Below are positions 8,084 to 16,647 of a stretch of 64,000 nucleotides of DNA, piece by piece; position 1 is the stretch's first letter, and every line of letters starts with the position of its first letter. The translations under genes and the position numbers were made by a program. This DNA comes from Neptunomonas sp. (lineage in GTDB: Bacteria; Pseudomonadota; Gammaproteobacteria; Pseudomonadales; Balneatricaceae). The notes under the pieces are model-generated. The model was not told the origin of the DNA, ran no database searches, and saw only the letters and a program-made list of their open reading frames with translations. The stretch is from contig NZ_JADGEV010000005.1 in assembly GCF_016744175.1 (NCBI RefSeq), positions 74,658 to 138,657 of the forward strand. Direction: 5' to 3'.

Positions 8084-9122
8084 TTTCAAAAAATCTGATG
8101 TTGTTGCTCGTTATTTACCCAAAAAACTAGTATCAATCGATCATGCAGAAGCCTTTGCGCCTAGTAATATTGCGCTTTGTAAATACTGGGGGAAACGGCA
8201 GAGTGAACTAAATCTGCCGGTAAATTCGAGCTTATCGATTTCATTGGCGCATTTGGGAACACGTACACAAATACGCCCTTCTCAAACGGGTGAAGATCAG
8301 GTCATGCTTAATGGGCAGTTGTTGCCCGTCGAGTCCCCCTTTGCCAGTAAAGTAATCTCTTTTGTCGATTTATTTCGAAGAGAAAGTTCTTACCCGTTAG
8401 TGATTGATACTCGAAATAATATTCCTACCGCAGCAGGCTTGGCTTCTTCAGCATCAGGCTTTGCTGCTTTGACCTTAGCAATTAATCAGTATTTTAAGTT
8501 GCAGCTTCCTGATTCGGTGCTTTCGGCATTTGCGCGCATGGGCAGTGGTAGTGCTTCACGTTCTATTTATACCGGTTTTGTAGAGTGGCGAATGGGGCGG
8601 CAAGAAGATGGGATGGATAGTCATGCTTTTCCTTTAGACGTTATTTGGCCAGATTTGAGAGTTGGTTTGGTTAAAGTGAGCACTGCAGCTAAAGCGGTGG
8701 ACTCACGTTCTGGAATGAAACGAACGGTAGAAACAGCTAGTTTATATCAGAGCTGGCCAGCGCAGGCCGCTCAAGATTTAGAGAAAATACATCAGGCATT
8801 GAGTGAGGGAAGTTTTTCTCAATTAGGTGCAGTTGCAGAGCATAATGCCATGTCGATGCACGCGACAATGATTGCTTCATGGCCTCCATTGCTTTATTGG
8901 CAGCCAGATTCAGTTGTCGCCATGCAAAAGATATGGGCATTGCGAGAGGCGGGTGTTGAGGTGTACTTTACTATGGATGCGGGGCCGAATTTAAAGTTGC
9001 TATTCCAAGAGAAAAACCAAACACTTCTTGAAACTGAATTCTCTGGGCTTGAGGTCGTTACTCCATTTGTTGAGAGCGGGTCTTTAAGCACTTCTACAGC
9101 AACGGTTAAAAAGTCTTCATAG
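8070..9122 (+). CDS. mvaD: Diphosphomevalonate decarboxylase
   Basis: ATP-dependent decarboxylation of mevalonate diphosphate to isopentenyl diphosphate, the last step before the isomerase. Highly diagnostic motifs are SNIALCKYWGKR, NLPVNSSLSISL, PTAAGLASSASGFAALTLA (phosphate loop), GSGSASRSIYTGFVEW and the C-terminal TMDAGPNLKLL. The family's usual GSGSACRS has Ser in place of Cys. The ATG at 8070 is preferred because AGGGG (8056-8060) sits 9 bases before it; an in-frame TTG at 8061 lies directly on that site. The gene overlaps the preceding kinase by 14 bases. With this gene the set for acetyl-CoA to IPP/DMAPP is complete except for acetoacetyl-CoA thiolase. Confidence 0.95.
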   Translation: MLIDNFKKSDVVARYLPKKLVSIDHAEAFAPSNIALCKYWGKRQSELNLPVNSSLSISLAHLGTRTQIRPSQTGEDQVMLNGQLLPVESPFASKVISFVDLFRRESSYPLVIDTRNNIPTAAGLASSASGFAALTLAINQYFKLQLPDSVLSAFARMGSGSASRSIYTGFVEWRMGRQEDGMDSHAFPLDVIWPDLRVGLVKVSTAAKAVDSRSGMKRTVETASLYQSWPAQAAQDLEKIHQALSEGSFSQLGAVAEHNAMSMHATMIASWPPLLYWQPDSVVAMQKIWALREAGVEVYFTMDAGPNLKLLFQEKNQTLLETEFSGLEVVTPFVESGSLSTSTATVKKSS

Positions 9123-9130
9123 CTTCATAA

Positions 9131-11482
9131 ATGAACTCCATTTTTGGCTTCGTTTTAACACGTCATCAACAAGATCAGCCCAACGGTATTGAGCTTAGGT
9201 ACTGGGTTAAAACTGAACAGGGGACTTCTCTTGTCAGTATCGCTGGGCAAGAATCGGTATTCTTCGTTCATGATGAATCTATTGAAGCAGCTAACGATTG
9301 CCTTCAAGCGTTAGATGGTTGGCGGCTCGAGAAAGTTAAATTAAATGATCTTGAGCAGCGCGGTGTACATGGTCTTTATTGTTTTTCTTTAAGAATACAG
9401 CGCGAAGTGATTGAGCGTTTAGCGCTGGCGTCTATTCCTATGATGGAAGAAGATATTCGCCCAGTGGACCGTTTCTTGATGGAGCGTTTTATCTTTGGTG
9501 GTGTAGAAGTTATCTATCATTCTACTTCCGCGCTGTCTTCGTCTTCAGTACCTCGTTTAAAGCCTTATGATTTTCCAGTTCAGCTCAAGGTCTTGTCGGT
9601 TGATCTTGAAACCACCATGCAAGCAGATTGTATTCATTCCATTGGTCTGTACGGTGCTGGTCTGTCTTTAGTGTTGATGCGGGGTAAAGGCGAAGATACT
9701 GACACATTGCGTTTTTATCCAGATGAAAGAACGCTACTGCAAGCGTTTGTACGTCAAGTAGCACGATATGATCCCGATATTTTTATCGGTTGGAATGTGA
9801 TTGGATTTGATTTTCGTGTGCTGGCTGAGCGTGCCGGTAAACTCAAAGTGCCTTTACGTTTAGGGCGTGATGAGCAGCCCTTACGAGTAGTACAGTCTGA
9901 GTTGGGTAAGTGGTATGTGAGGCTTGAAGGGCGTTTAGTAATTGACGGTATCGACACGCTTAAAGGTGCCACATTTCATTTTGAAAGCTATTCGCTTGAG
10001 TATGTGTCACAGAAATTATTTAAACGTGGGAAATTGATTCATCAGGCTAATGATAGAGGGGCTGAAATTCAACGCCTCTATCGTGAAGATAAACCAGCGC
10101 TGGCACGCTATAACCTAGAAGACTGTAAGTTAGTTCAGGATATTTTCGACGAAACAAAGCTAATGGAATACCTGATAGAGCGGACGCGTTTAACGGGTCT
10201 GTCTTTAGATAAGGTGGGTGGTTCTGCTGCGGCTTTTGACTTTCAATATCTACCTAGGCTGCACCGGCGAGGCTATGTAGCGCCTGAGTATGCCTCAGGA
10301 GCTCGTGGTATGGATGTACCGGGTGGCTATGTCATGGATTCTCAGCCAGGTCTATATCATCATGTTTTAGTACTGGATTTTAAAAGCCTATATCCGAGCA
10401 TTATCCGCACCTTTAAGATTGATCCAGCAGGCTTGGCAGATGGGTTTAAGCCACAGGCGAATGATGATGATCTTATTCCGGGATTTAACGGTGCGATCTT
10501 CAGTAAAGATACTGCGATTCTGCCAACTATTATCGAAGAGCTATGGGCTGCACGTGATCAGGCTAAAAAGAATAATAACAAGTCGTTGTCTCAAGCTATA
10601 AAAATCATTATGAATTCTTTTTATGGTGTATTGGGCTCCAACGTTTGTCGGTTTTTTGATCAGCGTTTAGCAGGCTCCATTACATTGCGTGGCCATCAAA
10701 TATTACAACAAACACGTGATGAAATTGAGCGTGTTTTTGGATATCGAGTGATTTACGGAGATACAGATTCGGTATTTGTTTTGCTGGGCGAGGGCTGCTC
10801 AGATGCCGATCTAAAAGGTAAGGCGCTGGCGGAGTATTTAAATAACTGGTGGTCGGAGCAAGTGCAGCAGCGTTTTAATACAGAAAACTATCTTGAGCTG
10901 GAATATGAAACGCATTTTAGCCGTTTTCTTATGCCGCGTATGAGACATTCAGAAAAGGGTAGCAAGAAGCGCTATGCGGGTTTACAGCAGCTACCCGATG
11001 GCGAGTCGCTATTAGTGTTTAAAGGGTTAGAGAATGTGCGCTCTGACTGGACGCCTTTGGCCCGCAATATTCAGCAACGTTTATATGAAGCAGTATTTCG
11101 TGATCAGCCTTATCAGATTTTCCTAAAACAGTTAGTTGTTGATTTGCGGGAAGGGCGGTTAGATGATCAACTAGTGTATAGGCGTCGCTTGCGTCAGCCC
11201 TTGGATGCTTATGTACGAATGAAACCACCGCATGTGCAGGCAGCTCTAAAAGCAGAAAAATATTGGCTGCAACGTGATCTTAAAAGCCCGTATCAGCCTG
11301 GGCATCATGTTAGTTATGTGATGACAGTCAGTGGGCCTGAGCCGGTTGAGCAGGTACGCTCGCCTATTGATTATGAGCACTATGTAGAGAAGCAGTTAGT
11401 GCCTGTAATAGATGCTATCTTGTGCTTTAAAGAAGAGTCCCTTGGTGCCTTAATTGATACGCAGCAAGACCTGTTTAGCTGA
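9131..11482 (+). CDS. polB: DNA polymerase II (family B)
   Basis: A family B DNA polymerase with 3'-5' exonuclease, used in E. coli for replication restart and damage bypass under SOS control. The 783-residue length matches PolB. The exonuclease motif DLETT is at 158-162. Polymerase motif A is DFKSLYPSII (Asp416), motif B is KIIMNSFYGVLGS, and motif C is YGDTDSVF (Asp544/Asp546). The KGLENVRSDWTPLA segment near the C-terminus is typical of bacterial Pol II. It begins 8 bases after mvaD with no terminator between, so it probably shares the mevalonate transcript. I see no LexA box in that short gap. Confidence 0.95.
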   Translation: MNSIFGFVLTRHQQDQPNGIELRYWVKTEQGTSLVSIAGQESVFFVHDESIEAANDCLQALDGWRLEKVKLNDLEQRGVHGLYCFSLRIQREVIERLALASIPMMEEDIRPVDRFLMERFIFGGVEVIYHSTSALSSSSVPRLKPYDFPVQLKVLSVDLETTMQADCIHSIGLYGAGLSLVLMRGKGEDTDTLRFYPDERTLLQAFVRQVARYDPDIFIGWNVIGFDFRVLAERAGKLKVPLRLGRDEQPLRVVQSELGKWYVRLEGRLVIDGIDTLKGATFHFESYSLEYVSQKLFKRGKLIHQANDRGAEIQRLYREDKPALARYNLEDCKLVQDIFDETKLMEYLIERTRLTGLSLDKVGGSAAAFDFQYLPRLHRRGYVAPEYASGARGMDVPGGYVMDSQPGLYHHVLVLDFKSLYPSIIRTFKIDPAGLADGFKPQANDDDLIPGFNGAIFSKDTAILPTIIEELWAARDQAKKNNNKSLSQAIKIIMNSFYGVLGSNVCRFFDQRLAGSITLRGHQILQQTRDEIERVFGYRVIYGDTDSVFVLLGEGCSDADLKGKALAEYLNNWWSEQVQQRFNTENYLELEYETHFSRFLMPRMRHSEKGSKKRYAGLQQLPDGESLLVFKGLENVRSDWTPLARNIQQRLYEAVFRDQPYQIFLKQLVVDLREGRLDDQLVYRRRLRQPLDAYVRMKPPHVQAALKAEKYWLQRDLKSPYQPGHHVSYVMTVSGPEPVEQVRSPIDYEHYVEKQLVPVIDAILCFKEESLGALIDTQQDLFS

Positions 11483-12053
11483 CGTTTAACCATTTTAATA
11501 AGGTATCAGCACAGCTTTTTCGTACCAGTATTTCATAATTATCAGCCGCTTCTACTGATTGGATTTGGATATCACCTTGCTGAAGTTTTTCCAAACTAGC
11601 TTGGCGGTAGTCAGTGCTATCGGTGCGAAACTCCTGAGTATTGCTGGAGTTGAGTAAATAGGTAAGTGCAGCCTCGTTAAGGCGTGCCGTTAGCTTATTA
11701 TCATGCTCATTGAGTGTTATGTCTTGTCCCCATATTTCTACTAATAGCTGCTCAAGAGGCGCTTGCTCGCCTGGGGAGCGTAGGATTAACCAACGGTTGT
11801 GATCTAGCCATAAAATAACAAGCTGACCAAAGCAGCTTATACGGCATGCGCTTAAGGGTTGTTTGACACCCAGCATATCGCCGACAGCAATTAATAGCGC
11901 TGTATCATCAGGGTCTGAATCTAACTGTAGCTCGCCAATAAATGAGCGTTCATGTACAACGATGCTTTGTAAGCGATTTTCCTGATTAACGTGTGTTCCT
12001 ATGGTGATATGCACTAAAGGATTCATTGGCGCAGGGCTCGTGCTTTCATGCAT
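11475..12053 (-). CDS. SoxG-like (sarcosine oxidase gamma subunit family) protein
   Basis: A 192-residue cytoplasmic protein resembling the gamma subunit of heterotetrameric sarcosine oxidase, a folate-binding GcvT-like fold. Supporting segments are GELQLDSDPDDTALLIAVGDMLG, CFGQLVILWLDHNRWLILRSP (the WLGPDEWLL-type core of the family) and the C-terminal VRKSCADTLLKWL, which matches the RRSFADYLWRWL ending. No soxA, soxB or soxD genes are present; instead it lies 148 bases downstream of gcvT on the same strand. A role linked to glycine cleavage or tetrahydrofolate handling is inferred. The start at 12053 follows GGAGAG by 5 bases; an upstream in-frame ATG at 12095 lacks a site. It overlaps the 3' end of polB by 8 bases, convergently. 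Confidence 0.6.
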   Translation of the reverse strand: MHESTSPAPMNPLVHITIGTHVNQENRLQSIVVHERSFIGELQLDSDPDDTALLIAVGDMLGVKQPLSACRISCFGQLVILWLDHNRWLILRSPGEQAPLEQLLVEIWGQDITLNEHDNKLTARLNEAALTYLLNSSNTQEFRTDSTDYRQASLEKLQQGDIQIQSVEAADNYEILVRKSCADTLLKWLNVS

Positions 12054-12201
12054 GTTGCTCTCCAGGAAGATGCTAGTTGGGCTTTGTTGATACACTTTAT
12101 TAATACAAGGTGTGCTGAAAAGGGTCGCGGTAAAACTTACCGCGACCTGTTTTTATAACGGTTAAAAGATTAACTGTTATAAAGAGTTACGCTATTAAAA
12201 C

Positions 12202-13332
12202 TTATCCACGATAGTAGCGTTGTTCTATAAACGGCATGCGTGACACAGTCATAGGTAGTTTTTTACCACGAACTTCAGCGAAGATTTGAGTGTCTAGCTT
12301 GCTGAATGCTGTTTCTACATAACCCATAGCAACAGGCGCTTCGATAGTAGGGCCGTAAGTTCCGCTGGTCACAACACCGATCTTATTGCCTTCAGTATCA
12401 AATAGCTCAGCACCTTCACGAATAGGCGCACGGCCTTCGCCTAATAAACCAACGCGCTTGCGCGTCCAATCTTTATTAGTGATTTGGTTTAATATTATAT
12501 CTGCACCAGGGAAGCCGCCTGCACGCTCTCCGGTAGCGCGACGACAGGGTGAAATAGCCCAGATCAAGCTGCCTTCTAGCGGTGTGGTAGAGTTGTCTAA
12601 ATCATGTCCATACAAACAAAGGCCGGATTCTAAACGTAGTGAATCACGTGCGCCTAAACCAATTGCTTCAATTTCTGGTTGGTCTAAAAATAAACGTACC
12701 AAACGATCAGCGTCAGCAGAAGGGATAGAAATTTCGTAGCCATCTTCACCGGTATAACCTGAACGCGAAATAATGCAGTCAACACCGTCGATGCTTAATT
12801 CACGAGAGTCCATAAATACCATGCTAGCAACTTCTGGTTGAATGCGTGCCAGTGCTGTAGCGGCTGTAGGGCCTTGAATAGCAATAAGTTCGCGATCATC
12901 TAATACTTCTAGCTCAATGCCATCGCCTAGGTTGGCGCGCATGTGAGCAATATCTTGTTCTTTGCAGGCTGCATTAACAACAACATAGATCCAATCGCCG
13001 TAATTAGCGACCATTAGGTCATCCATGATGCCGCCATCTGGGTTGGTGAACAGAGCGTAACGCTGTTTGCCTACAGGTAAATCAATAATATCAACAGGTA
13101 CGAGTGTTTCAAGAGCTGCCGCCGCATTGGCGCCAGTCAGTTTTACTTGGCCCATGTGGGAAACATCAAATAGGCCTGCTTGGGTGCGGGTGTGGAGATG
13201 TTCTTTTTTAACACCTAGCGGGTACTGAACTGGCATTTCGAAGCCAGCAAATGGCACCATTTTTGCGCCGAGCTCAACATGCAGGTCAAACAGAGCGGTT
13301 TTATTTAGATTACCTGATTGAATCTCAGCCAT
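12202..13332 (-). CDS. gcvT: Aminomethyltransferase (glycine cleavage system T protein)
   Basis: The T protein transfers the aminomethyl group from lipoylated GcvH to tetrahydrofolate, giving 5,10-methylene-THF and ammonia. Length is 376. Visible features are FDVSHMGQVKLTGANA, GGIMDDLMVAN (with the conserved Asp near the folate site), SRSGYTGEDGYEISIP, GLGARDSLRLESGLCLYGHD and the C-terminal beta-barrel with VGLLGEGRAPIREGAEL and VTSGTYGPT. GGAG lies 9 bases before the ATG. It is separated from gcvH-gcvP (18.0-21.3 kb, opposite strand) by the symporter, sdaA and glyA. I looked for and did not find a glycine riboswitch in its leader (13333-13460). Confidence 0.97.
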   Translation of the reverse strand: MAEIQSGNLNKTALFDLHVELGAKMVPFAGFEMPVQYPLGVKKEHLHTRTQAGLFDVSHMGQVKLTGANAAAALETLVPVDIIDLPVGKQRYALFTNPDGGIMDDLMVANYGDWIYVVVNAACKEQDIAHMRANLGDGIELEVLDDRELIAIQGPTAATALARIQPEVASMVFMDSRELSIDGVDCIISRSGYTGEDGYEISIPSADADRLVRLFLDQPEIEAIGLGARDSLRLESGLCLYGHDLDNSTTPLEGSLIWAISPCRRATGERAGGFPGADIILNQITNKDWTRKRVGLLGEGRAPIREGAELFDTEGNKIGVVTSGTYGPTIEAPVAMGYVETAFSKLDTQIFAEVRGKKLPMTVSRMPFIEQRYYRG

Positions 13333-13460
13333 TTTTAATTCTCCACAAATCTTTTAGTAAACAATATTGGGTTTGTATATGGGTGTTACTTAGTCGTAAT
13401 TTGGGGTGTCGCTTTACAGGGTGGTTAACTTGTTATTCAAGTGCTTCCACTGTTTGATAA

Positions 13461-13490
13461 GAAAAGTAGAGGGAGTGTGTGCTCCCTCTA
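13461..13490 (-). terminator. Intrinsic terminator after the AGCS symporter gene
   Basis: TAGAGGGAG and CTCCCTCTA form a 9-bp stem (13467-13490) with a 6-base loop. Read on the minus strand it is followed by CTTTTCTTAT. It starts 9 bases past the symporter stop and separates that transcript from gcvT. Confidence 0.75.
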
Positions 13491-13498
13491 GGTATCAC

Positions 13499-14866
13499 TT
13501 ATAGCGAGTTAGCTGCTTTATCGCGATTGAAAAATTCACGAGTCAACCTGAACACAACTGGGCTAAGAAGAGCTAGCGCAATTAAGTTCGGGATAGCCAT
13601 CATGGCATTCAGGGTATCTGCTAGTAGCCAGATAAAATCTAGACTTACACCTGCACCAACAGGTACAGCAAGGATCCAAAGAACGCGGTATGGAGTAATT
13701 GCTTTAACACCAAATAGGAACTCAATACAGCGTTCGCCGTAGAAAGACCAACCTATGATGGTCGTGAAAGCAAAGATAGCCAATGCAATAGCAACTAGGT
13801 AGTTACCTACACCCGGTAGAGCCTGAGCGAATGCTGCAGAGGTTAATGCAGCACCTGATACACCCGAAGTCCACTCACCTGATGTGATGATTACCAAACC
13901 AGTGATAGAGCAGATGATAAGCGTATCAATAAACGTACCCAGCATTGCTACTAAGCCCTGACGAACGGGGTCTTTAGTTTGCGCTGCTGCGTGAGCGATA
14001 GGGGCAGAACCCAAACCTGCTTCGTTAGAGAATATACCACGAGCCACACCAAAGCGGATTGCCATCCAAACAGCAGCACCTGCAAAGCCACCTTCAGCCG
14101 CAGAACCGGTAAATGCATGAGTGAATACAAGGTCAAGAGCGGCAGGGATTGCGTCAGCGTTAATCGCTAGAACAACCAGGCCTGCACCTAAGTAGGCGAT
14201 AGCCATTAAAGGTACTAGAGCACCCGCAACACTACCGATACGTTTTATACCACCAACAAGTACGGCACCTACGAGCACCATTAAGATGAGGCCGGTTACC
14301 CAGATGTTAACACCGAAGTTAGCTTGTAAGACGTCAGCAACGGAGTTGGACTGTACAGTGTTACCAATACCAAAGGCAGCAACAGCGCCAAAGATAGCAA
14401 ACATTGTACCTAACCAAGCCCATTTAGCGCCTAAACCGTTTTTGATGTAGTACATTGGGCCGCCGACGTGACGGCCTTCTTCATCTACTTCGCGGTATTT
14501 GACAGCTAGAACGGCTTCTGAGTATTTAGTGGCCATACCGACAAGAGCAGTACACCACATCCAGAAAAGAGCACCAGGTCCACCAAGGAATACGGCTGTT
14601 GCCACACCTGCGATGTTACCCGTACCTACGGTTGCAGAAAGAGCAGTCATTAGAGCTTGGAATGGTGATATTTCACCTTCTTTCTCTTCGCCTTTCTTAG
14701 TATTGCGGCCTTCAAAAAGTAGCTTGAAGCCAGTTCCGAGTTTTAGGATAGGCATTAAGCGCAGTCCAAGCATCAGAAATAATCCGACACCTAGAATGAG
14801 AACCAGCATCATTGGCCCCCATACGATGCTATTAATGTCACCTATTAAGGAAGTTAGCATTTCCAT
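13499..14866 (-). CDS. Sodium:alanine/glycine symporter (AGCS family)
   Basis: An inner-membrane amino-acid/sodium symporter of 455 residues. The alternating hydrophobic segments and the AGCS signatures are clear: TALSATVGTGNIAGVATAVFLGGPGALFWMW (helices near the substrate site), GGPMYYIKNGLG, and the later ARGIFSNEAGLGSAPIAHAAA and GWSFYGERCIEFLFG. Substrate in this family is alanine or glycine. The position between gcvT and the divergent serine dehydratase/glycine cleavage genes favours glycine. A GAGGTGA Shine-Dalgarno is 7 bases before the ATG. A palindromic motif shared with the sdaA side lies 85 bases upstream, suggesting common control. Confidence 0.92.
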   Translation of the reverse strand: MEMLTSLIGDINSIVWGPMMLVLILGVGLFLMLGLRLMPILKLGTGFKLLFEGRNTKKGEEKEGEISPFQALMTALSATVGTGNIAGVATAVFLGGPGALFWMWCTALVGMATKYSEAVLAVKYREVDEEGRHVGGPMYYIKNGLGAKWAWLGTMFAIFGAVAAFGIGNTVQSNSVADVLQANFGVNIWVTGLILMVLVGAVLVGGIKRIGSVAGALVPLMAIAYLGAGLVVLAINADAIPAALDLVFTHAFTGSAAEGGFAGAAVWMAIRFGVARGIFSNEAGLGSAPIAHAAAQTKDPVRQGLVAMLGTFIDTLIICSITGLVIITSGEWTSGVSGAALTSAAFAQALPGVGNYLVAIALAIFAFTTIIGWSFYGERCIEFLFGVKAITPYRVLWILAVPVGAGVSLDFIWLLADTLNAMMAIPNLIALALLSPVVFRLTREFFNRDKAANSL

Positions 14867-14952
14867 CTATTAGTCACCTCACAATTTATTTTTATAGTCG
14901 ACTGGTGAGTCCAGTTCATTATTTGGAAACATATCTCACTTATGTGAAATAA

Positions 14953-14968
14953 GTTTCCAATAGGAAAC
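14953..14968. promoter_or_regulatory. Palindromic operator candidate, symporter side
   Basis: GTTTCCAATAGGAAAC is a perfect inverted repeat (6-bp arms, AATA spacer), 87 bases upstream of the symporter start. The same core recurs 160 bases away near sdaA. The binding protein is unknown; no regulator gene is adjacent. Confidence 0.55.
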
Positions 14969-15112
14969 GAATTTATCTTATCGTGATCAAGCATGCAACA
15001 CCAAAATAGTAATCCCGGCTGTTTGTAAGCGACCTTGATTTATCTATTTGCGGTGATAAGAGACAAAAGCCTAGAAAAATCATATAGATGCTATATAGGT
15101 ATAAAATTATAA

Positions 15113-15128
15113 GTTTCCAATAGGAAAT
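15113..15128. promoter_or_regulatory. Palindromic operator candidate, sdaA side
   Basis: GTTTCCAATAGGAAAT differs from the symporter-side site only in the last base and lies about 105 bases before the sdaA ATG. A GGAAAC half-site follows 15 bases later (15143-15148). Confidence 0.5.
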
Positions 15129-15232
15129 TTATTTTGATTTCAGGAAACAAAGTTGCTAATCTAAATTGAAATCAGTGGTTCAGAACCCCTTGTTGTTCGT
15201 ATAACGATAAAAATAAAAGTGGAGACAGCACG

Positions 15233-16618
15233 ATGGCGTTGAGTATTTTTGATCTGTTTAAAATTGGCATCGGGCCATCTTCTTCTCATACAGTGGGCCC
15301 GGTGGTTGCGGCTAATCGGTTTCTTGCAGAGTTGCAAGAGCGTGCGCAACTAGATCAGGTAAGCTCTGTTAAAGTCGGCTTGTATGGTTCGTTAGCAATG
15401 ACAGGTAAAGGGCACGCGACAGATATCGCAGTGATGATTGGATTGATGGGTGAGAAGCCAGACTTGGTTGACCCAAATAAAGTACCCGACTATATAGAAG
15501 AGATTCGTTCTTCAGGTGTGCTCAAGTTAGCAGGCCATAAATTCATTCCTTTTATTAAAGAACAGCATATTCCTTTTCATTTTGGGGTTTCACTGCCTAA
15601 GCATCCTAATGGTATGCGTTTTCAGGCATTTGATGATGCCGGCATTATTCTACATGAAGGTATTTTCTACTCGGTGGGTGGTGGTTTTGTTTTAAGTGAC
15701 GCTGAAACAGACGAAAACGGTAAAGGAAACGCAGCCGTAACGGTTGACTTAAAGTATCCATTTGAAAACAGTTCTCAACTTGTGAGTTATGCTGAAGATG
15801 CGGGCATAACGATTGCTGATGTTGTGATTCAAAACGAAGCTGCATGGCGCACCGAACAGGAGATCCATGATGGATTGATGCGCTTGTGGCAAGTAATGAA
15901 TGACTGCATTAAACGTGGCTGTGAGCAAACCGGTGAGTTACCTGGAGGTTTAGGCATTAAGCGCCGTGCTCACGGTATGCGTCAAGAACTTATCGAGAAC
16001 CCAGAAAATAGCTTAAAAGACCAGTTAACCGTTATTGATTGGATCAATCTTTATGCAATGGCTGTTAATGAAGAAAATGCAGCGGGTGGTCGTGTAGTAA
16101 CAGCACCAACAAATGGAGCCGCTGGCGTAATTCCTGCTGTGTTGGCTTATTATGTACGTTTTGTGCCAGGCAGCAATGACGAAGGCATTAAGCAGTTCTT
16201 AGCAACAGCCGCGGCTATCGGTATGCTTTATAAGAAGAATGCATCTATTTCTGCTGCAGAAGTAGGTTGTCAGGGTGAAATCGGCGTTGCCTGTTCTATG
16301 GCAGCTGGCGCTTTATGTGCAGTGATGGGTGGCAATAATCAGCAAGTAGAAAATGCTGCTGAAATTGGCATGGAGCATAACCTCGGATTAACGTGCGATC
16401 CAATTGGTGGCTTAGTACAAGTGCCTTGTATTGAACGTAATACGATGGGAGCGCTAAAGGCGGTAAACGCATCGCGTTTAGCGCTTCGTGGTACCGGTGA
16501 ACAGCATGTCTCTTTGGATAGCGTTATCGAAACGATGCGTCAAACCGGGGTCGACATGCAGGATAAATACAAAGAAACATCGACAGGCGGTTTAGCTGTC
16601 AATGTCGTAGCGTGTTAA
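15233..16618 (+). CDS. sdaA: L-serine ammonia-lyase (iron-sulfur dependent)
   Basis: Deaminates L-serine to pyruvate and ammonia using a [4Fe-4S] cluster. The 461-residue protein has the single-chain layout: beta domain first ([21 protein letters not shown]), then the alpha domain with [20 protein letters not shown] and the cluster cysteines in [41 protein letters not shown] precedes the ATG by 7 bases. It leads a serine/glycine operon followed by glyA, gcvH and gcvP. Together these can turn glycine into serine and then pyruvate, so glycine could be used as carbon and nitrogen source. Confidence 0.97.
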   Translation: MALSIFDLFKIGIGPSSSHTVGPVVAANRFLAELQERAQLDQVSSVKVGLYGSLAMTGKGHATDIAVMIGLMGEKPDLVDPNKVPDYIEEIRSSGVLKLAGHKFIPFIKEQHIPFHFGVSLPKHPNGMRFQAFDDAGIILHEGIFYSVGGGFVLSDAETDENGKGNAAVTVDLKYPFENSSQLVSYAEDAGITIADVVIQNEAAWRTEQEIHDGLMRLWQVMNDCIKRGCEQTGELPGGLGIKRRAHGMRQELIENPENSLKDQLTVIDWINLYAMAVNEENAAGGRVVTAPTNGAAGVIPAVLAYYVRFVPGSNDEGIKQFLATAAAIGMLYKKNASISAAEVGCQGEIGVACSMAAGALCAVMGGNNQQVENAAEIGMEHNLGLTCDPIGGLVQVPCIERNTMGALKAVNASRLALRGTGEQHVSLDSVIETMRQTGVDMQDKYKETSTGGLAVNVVAC

Positions 16619-16647
16619 TTAAAAACTTCAAACAAGAGAATAAAAAT

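Larger units (their letters stand above)
14867..15232. promoter_or_regulatory. Divergent control region between AGCS symporter and sdaA
   Basis: This 366-base gap holds no gene. It carries the promoters of two divergent genes and two copies of the 17-base motif AAGTTTCCAATAGGAAA, at 14951-14967 and 15111-15127. Extra GGAAAC half-sites stand at 14925-14930 and 15143-15148. I see no riboswitch-like fold or small reading frame. Confidence 0.6.

Noticed and set aside
13333..13460. Glycine riboswitch upstream of gcvT, expected by analogy with Vibrio
   Set aside because: The 128-base leader shows no tandem aptamer-like stems or conserved GG/GA core; likewise nothing in the sdaA or gcvH leaders.
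14499..14873. A 124-codon plus-strand frame within the symporter gene
   Set aside because: It is a complement artefact of the transporter's codon pattern.
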